From Jeotgalibacillus soli (lineage in GTDB: Bacteria; Bacillota; Bacilli; Bacillales; Jeotgalibacillaceae): a DNA stretch of 64,000 bases. The translations under genes and the position numbers were made by a program. The number at the start of each line of letters is the position of its first letter. The stretch's first letter is position 1. Below the pieces are notes generated by a model. It was not told the origin of the DNA and made no database searches. It saw only the letters and a program-made list of their open reading frames with translations. Shown here piece by piece: positions 17,748 to 27,467 of the stretch. Location of the stretch: assembly GCF_000829435.1 (NCBI RefSeq), contig NZ_JXRP01000006.1, positions 124,001 to 188,000 of the forward strand, given 5' to 3'.

Positions 17748-18283
17748 GTGAGAGAAATCGTACAATTTGAAAATGCCTATCTTAATAATACTGGCAATAC
17801 TGATAGTGGAAAAGGAAAGGATAAACATGTAAAAAATCATCTAGAGGTTGCAAATCTGTTAATTGCAGGGGCGGAAAGAAGTGCAAAAGAACTTCGTATC
17901 GCCGAGGTAATCACAATCGTTGATGACGGTGGGAATCTGGTCGTTTTTGAACGAATGGATGATGACCGGATTGACAGTATTGATATTTCATATAACAAGG
18001 CGTGTACGGCTGTTGTTTTAGGATGCCGACTTCATCGCTTGCTCAGCTCGCTGTTCCTAGAGGGAAATTGTACGGGATTAATACAACCAATCAAGGGCGT
18101 ATCGTGATATTCGGCGGTGGGATTCCTTGGCTGCAGGACGGTAGGATCGTGGGTGCGGTTGGTGTTAGCGGAAGCGGTGTAGCGATTGATGTAGAGGTGG
18201 CAAAAGTAGCGGTTCAAGTGTTTTCGTCCATGCATCAAAGGCAAGCTTCTCCTCGTGCTCTGTATTATCCTTATAACAGTTGA
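17748..18283 (+). pseudogene. GlcG/HbpS (DUF336) heme-binding-like protein, frameshifted
   Basis: The first frame from GTG 17748 carries the family core VITIVDDGGNLVVFERMDD and SIDISYNKACTAVVL. Near 18020 it should continue as MPTSSLAQLA but shifts. The second frame then carries YGINTTNQGRIVIFGGGIP and IVGAVGVSGSGVAIDVEVAK to the stop at 18281. One frameshift separates the halves. Intact relatives are about 140-170 aa and occur in glycolate, diol or unknown operons. A sequencing slip cannot be excluded because both halves are well preserved. Confidence 0.78.
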
Positions 18284-18597
18284 AAGAATTGTCCTAGAAA
18301 TGCTGTGTTTTTTTGTTGCTTAAGTTTTTCTGATTAGAAACGAATGGAAGTATTTAATTTAATGATCAATCATTTAACTGACATAAATCCGCGTTTTTTA
18401 GTACATATAGAATAATAACATACGATGAGGTTTTCGTTATGCAGGATCGTACACTTGAGGCCATTGACGAACACCCACATTCTTCGATTCCCCCTCCTCC
18501 TTTAGGTAGATCCGCTCCGTCCAAGGGGTGAAGTACCTCGAATGAAAAACGTTTCAAGCAGTCTGACTATCGACCGAAATATAAGTTGTCTACAAAT

Positions 18598-18635
18598 AAA
18601 AAGAAACCATTCTTAGTAAAGAATGGTTTCTTTTT
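18598..18635 (+). terminator. Strong hairpin terminator
   Basis: Perfect 17-bp arms AAAAAGAAACCATTCTT and AAGAATGGTTTCTTTTT with a four-base loop. It lies in the 494-base gap 18284-18777, which shows no supportable gene. Confidence 0.85.
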
Positions 18636-18777
18636 ATGTTATATTATATAACATAAATTTAGAGTATTTGACAATAACTCATAAATTCTTTGTAAGATCT
18701 GCTAATGATTTTTGTTTATTAGGTCATATATGATAGAAAACATAACATTATAATGAGAATCACTGAGGAGGAAAAAT

Positions 18778-20225
18778 ATGGTTTCATCTAAAACTGTTAC
18801 CCAAAAAGAAAAGTTTAGTTCACAAACGGAACCCGCAGAACAAAAACAAAGAATGCCTCATGTTTATGTTATTTTATTTATCTTTATCGTGATTGCATCT
18901 TTATTAACTTACATTGTTCCAGCTGGTGTGTATGAACGGGTGCCAGGTCCAGAGGGAAGGACTACTATTGATCCGTCTTCGTATCAAATCGTTGAGTCAA
19001 GTCCAATTGGTTTGACTGATTTTATGTTAGCAATACCAAAAGGATTAGCTGGGGCAGCGGAAGTTGTTTTTTTACACTGATTATCGGTGGCATGTTTATG
19101 GTGCTTAGAAAAACAGGCATTATTGAATGGGGTGTAGACGCTCTTACAAGACGTTTTTCATCTAAAAGTATGGCCGTGATTCCAGTGTTAATGGTGGTAT
19201 TTGCTGTTATCTGTAGTTTAATTGGGACGCAGGAATTAAGTTTGGTATACGTACCGGTGATTTTGCCTTTAATGATTGCACTAGGTTTTGATTCCGTTAC
19301 AGCTGTTGGGATTGCATTGATAGCCACTACTTCAGGATTTATGACAGGAGTGCTGAATCCGATTAACACAGGACTAGGACAAAAATTAGCGGAAATACCA
19401 GTTTATTCTGGTCTTGGATTGCGTGCAGCAGCATTTTTCATAATGGTGACTGCCGGTATTTTGTATGTAAGCAGATACGCGATGCGTGTCCGCCAAAACC
19501 CTGAATTGAGTCTTGTCTACAATGAAGATAAAGAAAAAAGATCTCGTTACAAAAAAGCTGAGAATGCCCCTGCTTATCTTGCTACAAAACGTCAAGTAAC
19601 TGCGGCGGTTGCGACTGCTCTCTTCTTTGCAATTCTTATCTACGGGGTGCTCGGTCAGGGGTGGTTCATGCTTGAAATGTCCGGCCTTTTTATTCTAATG
19701 GGAATCGTAGTTGGTCTTATTGCTGGTTTAAAAACCAGTGAGATTTGTGAAGGGTTTAACGAGGGATTTCGTGATGTGCTAGTTGGAGCCGTAATTGTAG
19801 GAATTGCTAGAGCGGTAGCTGTCGTGATGGAGGATGGCCAAATTATGGACACGATTGTTTATGGTCTCGGCATTCTGGTTGGCAACTTTCCTCCAGTGTT
19901 CAGTGCAGTTGGCATGTTTTTTGTTCAGCTCCTTTTTAACTTTGTAGTCCCATCAGGAAGCGGACAAGCACTCGTGACAATGCCAATCATGGCACCGCTA
20001 GCTGATATACTTAATATGACTCGCCAAACAGCTGTTCTTGCTTTTCAATTAGGTGATGGACTAGGGAATATTTTATTTCCAACATCAGGCTATTTTATGG
20101 CGGCATTAGCACTCGCGGGTGTTTCCTGGGGGAAATGGGTGAAGTTTTACTTTCCGTTGTTTGGTATTTGGGTCGCTATTTCGATTGGTTTGCTTGTATT
20201 CGCGCAACTAACAGGGTGGTCATAA
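18778..20225 (+). pseudogene. YfcC-family membrane transporter, single frameshift
   Basis: The first frame from ATG 18778 (after TGAGGAGG) carries a cytoplasmic tail and the first span, VILFIFIVIASLLTYIVPAGVYE, cited in part, ending LAGAAEVVFLH at 19080. Adding one T to the seven-T run at about 19065-19072 restores VVFFTLIIGGMFMVLRKTG, and the second frame then runs intact to 20225 with GTQELSLVYVPVILPLM, TTSGFMTGVLNP and FNFVVPSGSGQALVTMP. The whole protein would be about 483 aa, normal for YfcC/DcuC-like basic amino acid or dicarboxylate carriers. With only one homopolymer change it may be functional, or wrong in the sequence. It could be the uptake system of the neighbouring ureide island. 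Confidence 0.82.
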
Positions 20226-20468
20226 AACAGGAAAATTTTTAAATGGGAGTTTGATTGAAAAACAGGGTATTTAGCTAAAAAATTATATTAAAATATTGGA
20301 ATTAAATTTCCGGAAATGCCTAAGTACTTCAACTGCAAAAAATTCTTACGTTTACCATAATTCTTTTTGTTTTAATTGGAGGCAGCAAGGCTCTATTAAG
20401 CTAACTATATTTAGAAGTTGTTTTTCATCTTAAGTAAAGATGCCTGCTTTACCTCTTCATAGTAAGAC

Positions 20469-20526
20469 TACACCAATGAAAAACAGCTTTCTTATAGACA
20501 GATAGGGGCTGTTTTTCATTGGTGTA
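20469..20526. terminator. Long bidirectional terminator hairpin between yfcC and pucR
   Basis: Perfect 19-bp arms TACACCAATGAAAAACAGC and GCTGTTTTTCATTGGTGTA around a 20-base loop, between two convergent genes. The rest of the 356-base gap shows nothing else. Confidence 0.85.
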
Positions 20527-20581
20527 ATATAAAGACAGACAAATGTCGAAAGAAGTTCTCTTATAATTTGTTGTTTTTCGG

Positions 20582-22195
20582 CTACCTGTTTTCAAGCAAA
20601 ACCTTAATTCGAAAAGCAAGACGGAGACAGAGAGTCTGCTCTGGATCTTTTAAACTGCGGCCGAGTAATTCTTCACATTTTTCGAGACGGTAAATGACCG
20701 TATTCCGGTGAATAAACAGCCGCTTGGCGGTTTCGGAGAGCTGACAATGGGACTCTAAATAAACAGATAACGTCTGCATCAATAGATCATAATCTTTTTT
20801 TGGCTCATTCACGAGTCCTTGAAAGGTATTTTGATAGAATTGTTCCATTTGTTCATATGGAATCATCCGCAAAATCTCAGAGACTTCCTTCGGCTGATAC
20901 GACTCAATGAATTCATTTTTTCCAAGCATGGCTCCATAAGAAAGAGCATTAACAGCTTCCTTATAGGATTCGGGTAGCCGCACCAGTTGTTCTGCATATG
21001 TATTGATGCCAAAAGAAATCGTTTTTTGAAGCATCGTTTCAACAGCAGATTGAATGGCTTTTAAAAAGGATAAAAAGCTGTATTCATTATCCTGCCAGTT
21101 TTCTTTGGTTTCCATCAAAATAATAAATTTATCTTCTGAAACAAACAGCTGCATCTTTTCTTCTGCTCTTTGTATTTCTTCCTCGATTGTATCGTAAATA
21201 AGCTCTGACTCCCATTGGTGCTCGGCAAGGGAAAAACTTTTATCTGGTTGGTCTATACGCCCCGCAGCACAGAAAAATCGGTTTTCGTTTGATAGGCTGA
21301 ACTCTTTTGCCCGGTTGAGTATTTCTTCAGACGAGGAAAAAGCATTATTCATAAAGTTTGTAAAAAATTCATTTCGGAGCCGCTGTGTTTTTTGTTTAAG
21401 GGCGTTTTCTTTCATTAATTCGAATGCAATAACGTTGGCAGCCTGTTCTATAGTTAAAACGGCCGAGCGGTCTGTCTGCGGGATAAACCGGTGAACAGCT
21501 AAATAGCTCGGTTGCTTCTTATGTGTGGAAATTGGAAATAGCGTAAAAGTTTTCTGAGTGCCATTGTCATGAAGCGAAAAAGACGTAAAACTGATTTTTG
21601 GTAGAAAAGCACCTATGCCGGCAAACAAAGAATAAACCGGGTCTTCTAAACTGCCAGTACTGATAAAAGGACGCAGTTGATGATTTAACAAGGTCATGGG
21701 GCTACCGATTAAGCCGGACAGACTTTGAAGAATTTTATCAAGCCCTTTTCCCTTAATACTAAGTTGGGTAAATTGCTGGTGTGCTTTCATTGCTTGATGC
21801 AATTCCGTAGTCCGTGTATCCAAAATACAGCTGAGGGATTGATGAACAATATCTCCAAGGGATGTCTCGTTGGGTATATCAATAATCGGTATATTGTAAC
21901 GGTTTGCTAGATCAACGGCTTGGGGAGGAATAGTATTTAAAAAGCGCTTTGTTTTAATGCCAAGGCCGGCACAACCCTGTTTGTGCATTTTCTCCAACAG
22001 ATCTATTAAAGACGAAGGATTATCTTTTAAATGAAAAGCAGTTGTGACCAGCAATTCATTTGGCTTAAGATAGGATATGATATCGGGGGCGTCCATCATG
22101 TTGACCGTATTCACTTCGTGGTCCAGTCCTTCTCGTCCACCGGCTACAACGGCACCGGAGAAGACGGGTAGGTTTAGCAAATCCTTCATAAACAT
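20582..22195 (-). CDS. pucR: PucR-family transcriptional regulator
   Basis: 537 aa. The N-terminal PucR domain (residues 6-125, LNLPVFSGAVVAGG) is followed by a GGDEF-like middle region and a C-terminal PucR-type helix-turn-helix: LSETAKRLFIHRNTVIYRLEKC near residue 490, cited in part. In B. subtilis PucR activates purine catabolic genes in response to allantoin-related ligands. Here it is divergent from the allantoate amidohydrolase gene with about 145 bases between, which strongly supports the same role. The start ATG has AAGGAGAG eight bases upstream. Confidence 0.88.
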   Translation of the reverse strand: MFMKDLLNLPVFSGAVVAGGREGLDHEVNTVNMMDAPDIISYLKPNELLVTTAFHLKDNPSSLIDLLEKMHKQGCAGLGIKTKRFLNTIPPQAVDLANRYNIPIIDIPNETSLGDIVHQSLSCILDTRTTELHQAMKAHQQFTQLSIKGKGLDKILQSLSGLIGSPMTLLNHQLRPFISTGSLEDPVYSLFAGIGAFLPKISFTSFSLHDNGTQKTFTLFPISTHKKQPSYLAVHRFIPQTDRSAVLTIEQAANVIAFELMKENALKQKTQRLRNEFFTNFMNNAFSSSEEILNRAKEFSLSNENRFFCAAGRIDQPDKSFSLAEHQWESELIYDTIEEEIQRAEEKMQLFVSEDKFIILMETKENWQDNEYSFLSFLKAIQSAVETMLQKTISFGINTYAEQLVRLPESYKEAVNALSYGAMLGKNEFIESYQPKEVSEILRMIPYEQMEQFYQNTFQGLVNEPKKDYDLLMQTLSVYLESHCQLSETAKRLFIHRNTVIYRLEKCEELLGRSLKDPEQTLCLRLAFRIKVLLENR

Positions 22196-22341
22196 TTTGT
22201 TCTCTCCTTAAATTTCGAATAATTCAATCTTTTAGTTATATTAAACAATAAAACGTGGTAACTTTCTACATTTTTGTGAGTGTTTTTCATGAATCCTTCT
22301 ATTAAAATGAAAATAGAAATGAAAAAAGCAGGGGGATGGAT

Positions 22342-23583
22342 ATGGTTAAAACGGATCCACCTATTAGATTATTTACAGCGCAGGAAATGATTAAATGGCT
22401 ATCTCATTTTGGTAGAACCGAAAGAGGAGGCGTCACCCGCCTTTTATATGATCAAAAATGGCAGGAAGCCCAACAGGCACTGCATAAAGAAATGAAAGCG
22501 ACAGGGCTTAAATCTTATTTCGATGATGCAGGAAATCTTTATGGTCGTTTAGAAGGGCTTGAAAAAACAGACAGTGTAATTTTAACAGGGTCCCATATCG
22601 ATACGGTTAAGGACGGCGGCAAATATGATGGTGCTTATGGCATCATTGCGGGGGTGCTGGCACTGAGGCAATTGTTTAAACAGTATGGCCGGCCGAAGCA
22701 AACGATCGAAGTCGTTTCTCTATGTGAAGAAGAAGGAAGCCGTTTCCCCTTAACCTACTGGGGTTCGGGAAGCATTACGGGACTGCGAAAAAAAGAGCAT
22801 ATAAAAGAAATGAAAGATTCGTCAGGCATTTCTTTTTCAGAAGCGATGAAAGAAGCGGGGTTTGGTCTTGGGCGCTTTCGTGAAGCTAGACGTGATGACA
22901 TCGATTGTTTTATTGAACTTCACATTGAGCAGGGAGAAGTACTTGAGCGGGAAGATAAAGCGGTGGGTGTTATCAGCCGCATTGTCGGGCAGCGCCGCTA
23001 TATCGTAACGATCACCGGAGAGAGTAACCATGCGGGTACAACGCCGATGCCATATCGAAAAGATGCAGTCCATACAGCCGCTGTGCTGATTCAAACCTTA
23101 ATTGAACAGGCTAAAAAAACCAATCAGGAACTGGTAGCAACCGTCGGAAAAATGGAAGTTAAGCCTAATATACCAAATGTTATTGCCCGTGAGGTCGTGT
23201 TTTCGATTGATATCCGGCATGCGGAAGAATCATTGTTGGAATCATTTAGCAACGATATTTTCGAAACGTTTCGTCAAATTTGTCAGGAGCACCAGACAGG
23301 GATCCAAATCGAAAACTGGATGAGTGAAAAACCGGTTCTGATGTGCGAGAAACTGAGTGCGCTGTCAATGGGGATTTTAAAAAGGGAACAAGTTCCTTAT
23401 AAAGTAATGGCAAGCGGGGCTGGCCATGATGCCCAGGTTTTTGGCCAGTATGTACCGACATCTTTATTGTTTGTGCCAAGCCACCAGGGGATCAGCCATT
23501 CACCAGTCGAATATACAAAAGCGGCAGATTTGGATAAGGGAGTCCAATTGTTAACAAAGACGTTATACGAGTTAGCTTACTAA
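22342..23583 (+). CDS. pucF: Allantoate amidohydrolase (M20 family)
   Basis: About 413 aa metallopeptidase-fold enzyme that hydrolyses allantoate to ureidoglycine, releasing ammonia and CO2. The metal ligands are visible in GSHIDTVKDGGKYDGAYG, CEEEGSRFP and IELHIEQG, with the C-terminal His in GAGHDAQVF. The dimerisation domain contains GESNHAGTTPM. ATG 22342 is preferred to ATG 22336 because GCAGGGGG ends seven bases before it. The aminotransferase gene follows after 14 bases. N-carbamoyl amino acid hydrolases share the fold, but the PucR and PucG neighbours favour allantoate. Confidence 0.88.
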   Translation: MVKTDPPIRLFTAQEMIKWLSHFGRTERGGVTRLLYDQKWQEAQQALHKEMKATGLKSYFDDAGNLYGRLEGLEKTDSVILTGSHIDTVKDGGKYDGAYGIIAGVLALRQLFKQYGRPKQTIEVVSLCEEEGSRFPLTYWGSGSITGLRKKEHIKEMKDSSGISFSEAMKEAGFGLGRFREARRDDIDCFIELHIEQGEVLEREDKAVGVISRIVGQRRYIVTITGESNHAGTTPMPYRKDAVHTAAVLIQTLIEQAKKTNQELVATVGKMEVKPNIPNVIAREVVFSIDIRHAEESLLESFSNDIFETFRQICQEHQTGIQIENWMSEKPVLMCEKLSALSMGILKREQVPYKVMASGAGHDAQVFGQYVPTSLLFVPSHQGISHSPVEYTKAADLDKGVQLLTKTLYELAY

Positions 23584-23597
23584 GGAGGAGAATCCTG

Positions 23598-24842
23598 ATG
23601 GCATACCGAGAATTAATTACACCTTTAAGAACAATTATGACACCGGGACCGGTTGAAGCAGATCCCCGGGTGCTTCGTGCTATGAGCACGCCGATATTAG
23701 GTCAGTTTGATCCGGCTTTTACTCACATCATGAATGAAACAATGGAAATGCTGCGCCAAGTATTCCAAACAAAAAATCATTGGTCATTTCCAATTGATGG
23801 AACGTCTCGTTCGGGCCTTGAAGCGGTTCTGACAAGTGTGCTGGCACCAGGAGATAGAGTATTGATCCCGATTTTCGGGAGATTTGGACACCTCCTTGCA
23901 GAAATAGCTGAACGCAACGGAGCTGAAATTCACATTATTGAAACAGAGTGGGGCCAGGTTTTTGATCAAGATGAAATCATTCAAGAGTTAAAGCGTGTTA
24001 AACCGAAAGTACTCGCCATTGTACATGGAGAAACTTCAACAGGATGCATGCAGCCTCTTAACAAGGTAGGAAAAGCTTGCCACGAATTGGGTATTCTCTC
24101 CATTGTGGATGCAGTAGCGACTATCGCCGGGACAGAGGTGGAAGTAGATGAGTGGCAGTTGGATGCTGTTATCGGTGGAACACAAAAGTGTTTTTCAGTT
24201 CCATCTGGGATGGCGCCTATTACATACAATGAACGGATAGAGAAAATTCTGGCGGCTCGTAAAAAAGTAGAAAGAGGCGTGCGGACTTTAGAAGATAACG
24301 CAGATGTATTGCAACCGATTCGAAGCAATTACTTTGACTTAAGCCAGCTTCAAGATTACTGGGGACCGCGCCGTCTAAATCATCATACAGAAGCAACCTC
24401 CATGCTTTACGCACTGCGAGAAGGAGCCCGCGTGATCCTTGAAGAAGGTCTTGAAGAACGCTTCGCCCGTCATCGGCTTCATGAAAAAGCAATTATGGAA
24501 GGAATCAAAGCAATGGGGCTGACTCTTTTTAACGATGTGCCATGGAAACGGCCGATGGTTACATGTGTTAATATTCCAGAAGGAATCGATGGAGAAGCGG
24601 TACGGTCGATGTTGCTTGAGCAATTTGGAATCGAAATTGCCAGTTCGTTCGGTCCTCTTCACGGGAAAATCTGGAGGATTGGGGCAATGGGATACAGCTG
24701 TCGAAAAGAAAATGTTTTTGCTGTGCTGGCAGGTCTTGAAGCCTCATTGATTCGAAATGGAGCAGCCGTTATTAGGGGAGAAGCGATACAGGCTGCCCTG
24801 GATGTATACGAGGCAGCGGGTGATGAACAATTACTGAGTTAA
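23598..24842 (+). CDS. pucG: PucG-type (S)-ureidoglycine-glyoxylate aminotransferase
   Basis: 414 aa PLP enzyme of the class V aminotransferase family. It starts TPGPVEADPRVLRAMS, has DGTSRSGLEAVL near residue 72 and SIVDAVATIAGTEVEVD near residue 172, and the PLP Lys in GGTQKCFSVPSGM near residue 200. In B. subtilis PucG transfers the amino group of ureidoglycine to glyoxylate, giving glycine and oxalurate. The length matches PucG. It lies in the same operon as the allantoate amidohydrolase, whose product is its substrate. A hairpin terminator follows, with partial read-through likely. Confidence 0.9.
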   Translation: MAYRELITPLRTIMTPGPVEADPRVLRAMSTPILGQFDPAFTHIMNETMEMLRQVFQTKNHWSFPIDGTSRSGLEAVLTSVLAPGDRVLIPIFGRFGHLLAEIAERNGAEIHIIETEWGQVFDQDEIIQELKRVKPKVLAIVHGETSTGCMQPLNKVGKACHELGILSIVDAVATIAGTEVEVDEWQLDAVIGGTQKCFSVPSGMAPITYNERIEKILAARKKVERGVRTLEDNADVLQPIRSNYFDLSQLQDYWGPRRLNHHTEATSMLYALREGARVILEEGLEERFARHRLHEKAIMEGIKAMGLTLFNDVPWKRPMVTCVNIPEGIDGEAVRSMLLEQFGIEIASSFGPLHGKIWRIGAMGYSCRKENVFAVLAGLEASLIRNGAAVIRGEAIQAALDVYEAAGDEQLLS

Positions 24843-24852
24843 CTGCAAGCTG

Positions 24853-24901
24853 AGCCGGCTCTTATCCATGAATTATTAAGTGGGGGACTGCCGGCTTTTT
24901 T
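24853..24901 (+). terminator. Hairpin between pucG and the permease gene
   Basis: AGCCGGC at 24853 and GCCGGCT at 24890 pair and are followed by T-rich sequence. It may reduce expression of the downstream permease relative to pucFG. Confidence 0.6.
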
Positions 24902-24929
24902 ATTCATGCATGGAAAAGAAGGTGTATAT

Positions 24930-26252
24930 ATGCGGGAATGGATAGAGATAAAACATTGGACAGCAGCGCTGCAATGGCTGTTTTTCCTTTTTACGAATAC
25001 AGTCGTTATACCGATTACGATTGGAAGCGCTTTTGGACTGGAGCAAGGGAAAATTATCGCCCTCCTTCAGCTTTCTTTTATTTTTACAGGGCTCGCCTGT
25101 ATTGTGCAAGCGCTGTTCGGTCATCGCCGATCAATTATGGAAGGACAGTCTGGTCTTTGGTGGGGCGTTATCTTAAGTATGTGCTATATCGCGCCTGCAC
25201 AAGGAATGTCACTTTCGGTGCTAGGGGGCAGCATATCTGCCGGCATTGTTTTATCTGGATTCATCACAGTGCTAATAGGTGCCTCAGGCTTAAGTACCTT
25301 TATTTCCAAGTGGTTTAACGCGGGTGTGATGGCAGTATTTACGTTTTTGCTTGCTGTTCGGCTGAATACAATTTTTTTAAAAGGGATGCTTGGTATACCG
25401 TTTAGCACAGAAATCGTATCTCCGCAGATTGACGTTCCAATCTTTTTATTATCATGTGCCATTGTCCTGTTTGCGATTTTACTAAGTGTAAAAGGCCATG
25501 CGAAAATCAGCCAGTATTCTCTCCTCGTCAGCATCATTGCCGGCTGGGCTGTGTATGAGCTGTTTTTTTCAGCAGCAGGGGAAAGTGTCAGTATGGACGG
25601 ACAGGCTGCAAGTGGCATGTTTCTTCTTGGGGATATTTCCTTTGATGCCGGTATTATCATAACAGCAGTTGTAGCTGGGATGCTGAATCTGTCAAATACT
25701 TTTGGTGCACTAAAAGGTACGGATTCCATATATCAGGGAAAAACGGAAAAACGGGAATACAGACGGTCTTTTACTATTTCAGGTGTGTTTACTATGATTT
25801 CTGGCCTGTTTGGCATGGTTCCTTATGCACCGTACGTGTCTTCTATTGGGTTTTTAAACCAAACGCGAATTATAGAAAGGCTACCTTTTATCTTAGGGAG
25901 CGCACTGTTTATGATAATGGGAGCCATTCCGGCAATTGGCCAATTGATGGCTAAAATGCCTTTAAGTGTCGGCAGTGCGGCATTGTTTGTTACGTATATG
26001 CGTCTGCTGCAGCCAGCACTCCATTATTTTGAACAAATTGAAATGACACAGGCAAATTTGTACCGGGTTGCTGTGCCATTGTTTATTGGCATTATCTTTC
26101 TTTTTCTGCCAACAGAATACTTTCTATCATTTCCATCTGTCATCCGCCCGCTCATTAGCAACGGCCTGCTGATCGGAATTTTTTTATCATTAGTGATTGA
26201 AAACAGCCGTTTTATGAAGCGGCGCATAAAAGAAACCAACGCTATAAATTGA
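24930..26252 (+). CDS. NCS2-family purine/ureide permease
   Basis: About 440 aa with 12-14 membrane spans, of the nucleobase-cation symporter 2 (uracil/xanthine) family: HWTAALQWLFFLFTNTVVIP at the start, ALFGHRRSIMEGQSGLWWG near residue 70, and GMLNLSNTFGALKGTD near residue 250. ATG 24930 with AAGAAGG eight bases upstream is preferred to the ATG at 24906. It is placed between ureide-degrading enzymes, so allantoin, allantoate or a purine is the likely substrate. Sequence is divergent from PucJ/PucK, so specificity is open. Confidence 0.85.
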   Translation: MREWIEIKHWTAALQWLFFLFTNTVVIPITIGSAFGLEQGKIIALLQLSFIFTGLACIVQALFGHRRSIMEGQSGLWWGVILSMCYIAPAQGMSLSVLGGSISAGIVLSGFITVLIGASGLSTFISKWFNAGVMAVFTFLLAVRLNTIFLKGMLGIPFSTEIVSPQIDVPIFLLSCAIVLFAILLSVKGHAKISQYSLLVSIIAGWAVYELFFSAAGESVSMDGQAASGMFLLGDISFDAGIIITAVVAGMLNLSNTFGALKGTDSIYQGKTEKREYRRSFTISGVFTMISGLFGMVPYAPYVSSIGFLNQTRIIERLPFILGSALFMIMGAIPAIGQLMAKMPLSVGSAALFVTYMRLLQPALHYFEQIEMTQANLYRVAVPLFIGIIFLFLPTEYFLSFPSVIRPLISNGLLIGIFLSLVIENSRFMKRRIKETNAIN

Positions 26253-26273
26253 TGAAGGGGGATGCGGTTCAAA

Positions 26274-27467
26274 ATGAATGATCAATGGAACGCGTTTGCT
26301 GACCAAGATGTAAAGCTTTCACCAACAGGGAAAGGGACATTGGACAGCCTGAGTTTTGCAGTAAAAGATGTATTTTCAATTAAAGGCTATACATGCGGTG
26401 CCGGTAATCCGGATTGGCTTCGGACACACGAGCCAGCGGAGGAAACAGCAGAGTCTATTCTGAAACTGCTCGAGAAAGGTGCGGCGCTTAAAGGCACCTT
26501 GCAGACGGATGAGCTGATGTACAGCTTGAACGGGGAAAACGCTCATTACGGTACGCCGGTCAATCCGAAAGCGCCGGACCGAATACCAGGCGGTTCTTCA
26601 AGCGGTTCTGCTTCTGCAGTAGCCGCCGGGCTCGTCGATTTTGCCCTTGGAACTGATACTGGCGGCTCGGTCCGCATTCCATCTTCATACTGCGGTTTGT
26701 ACGGCATTCGACCGACACATGGCGCCGTTAATATAAGCGGCGTAATCCCGCTGGCAAAAAGTTTTGATACTGTTGGCTGGATGGCGCAGGATATGAACCT
26801 GATTGCTCAAGTGGGCGATGCTTTGCTCCCTGCTTCAACTAAAAAAGAGCCGTTTGAACGTATTTTCATTGATGGGGCTGCCTGGGCTCTGGCGGATACC
26901 GAAACAGGAGAAGTGCTTCGGAAGCTTTTGCCCGCTGCTCAAAAAAGGACAGCACATTTTGAGACGGTCAGGGTAGCAGAAGAAGGATTGGATCTTTGGA
27001 CAGACGTGTTCCGAACCATTCAGGCGCTGGAAATTTGGGAAGAGCACGGTTCATGGATTGCGAAAGAAAAGCCTGTATTTGGACCAGGTATCGCCGAGCG
27101 GTTTCAAATGGCCGCCACGTTAACGAAAGCGAAATGTCAAACCCGATTTGATAAGCGGGAGCAAATTAAACAGCGTATGGTTGAACTTTTAAGGGAGGAT
27201 GCTCTATTAATTATTCCAACTGCGCCAGGACCTGCACCATTCCTGAATTTACACGGTGAAGCAGCTGAACAGTACAGGGCTAAGACCATGCAGCTGACAT
27301 GTATTGCTGGACTTGCCGGTCTTCCTCAGCTTACACTTCCGCTTGCTGAAGTCGGCGGGCTGGCGGTTGGATTATCAGTGATCGCAGGAAGGAACCAGGA
27401 TAGACGGTTGATCGAATGGGCTTCTTCTTTTGTAAAAAGCTTTAGTCTGGAGGATTTAAAAAGATGA
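26274..27467 (+). CDS. Amidase signature family hydrolase
   Basis: About 397 aa. The Ser-cisSer-Lys triad is visible: Lys in FAVKDVFSIKG, the cis-Ser in PGGSSSGSASAVAAG and the nucleophile in DTGGSVRIPSSYCG. It is shorter than most amidases and resembles the hydrolase domain of AtzF/allophanate hydrolases in size. An earlier in-frame ATG at 26262 directly abuts the GGGGG ribosome site, so ATG 26274 is chosen. Its stop overlaps the next gene by four bases. In this operon it could hydrolyse oxalurate, oxamate, allophanate or a ureide; this is inference. Confidence 0.87.
   Translation: MNDQWNAFADQDVKLSPTGKGTLDSLSFAVKDVFSIKGYTCGAGNPDWLRTHEPAEETAESILKLLEKGAALKGTLQTDELMYSLNGENAHYGTPVNPKAPDRIPGGSSSGSASAVAAGLVDFALGTDTGGSVRIPSSYCGLYGIRPTHGAVNISGVIPLAKSFDTVGWMAQDMNLIAQVGDALLPASTKKEPFERIFIDGAAWALADTETGEVLRKLLPAAQKRTAHFETVRVAEEGLDLWTDVFRTIQALEIWEEHGSWIAKEKPVFGPGIAERFQMAATLTKAKCQTRFDKREQIKQRMVELLREDALLIIPTAPGPAPFLNLHGEAAEQYRAKTMQLTCIAGLAGLPQLTLPLAEVGGLAVGLSVIAGRNQDRRLIEWASSFVKSFSLEDLKR

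Noticed and set aside
18366-18557. 63-codon minus ORF and a Pro-rich plus ORF in the same gap
   Set aside because: No family recognised and no convincing ribosome site; composition looks intergenic.
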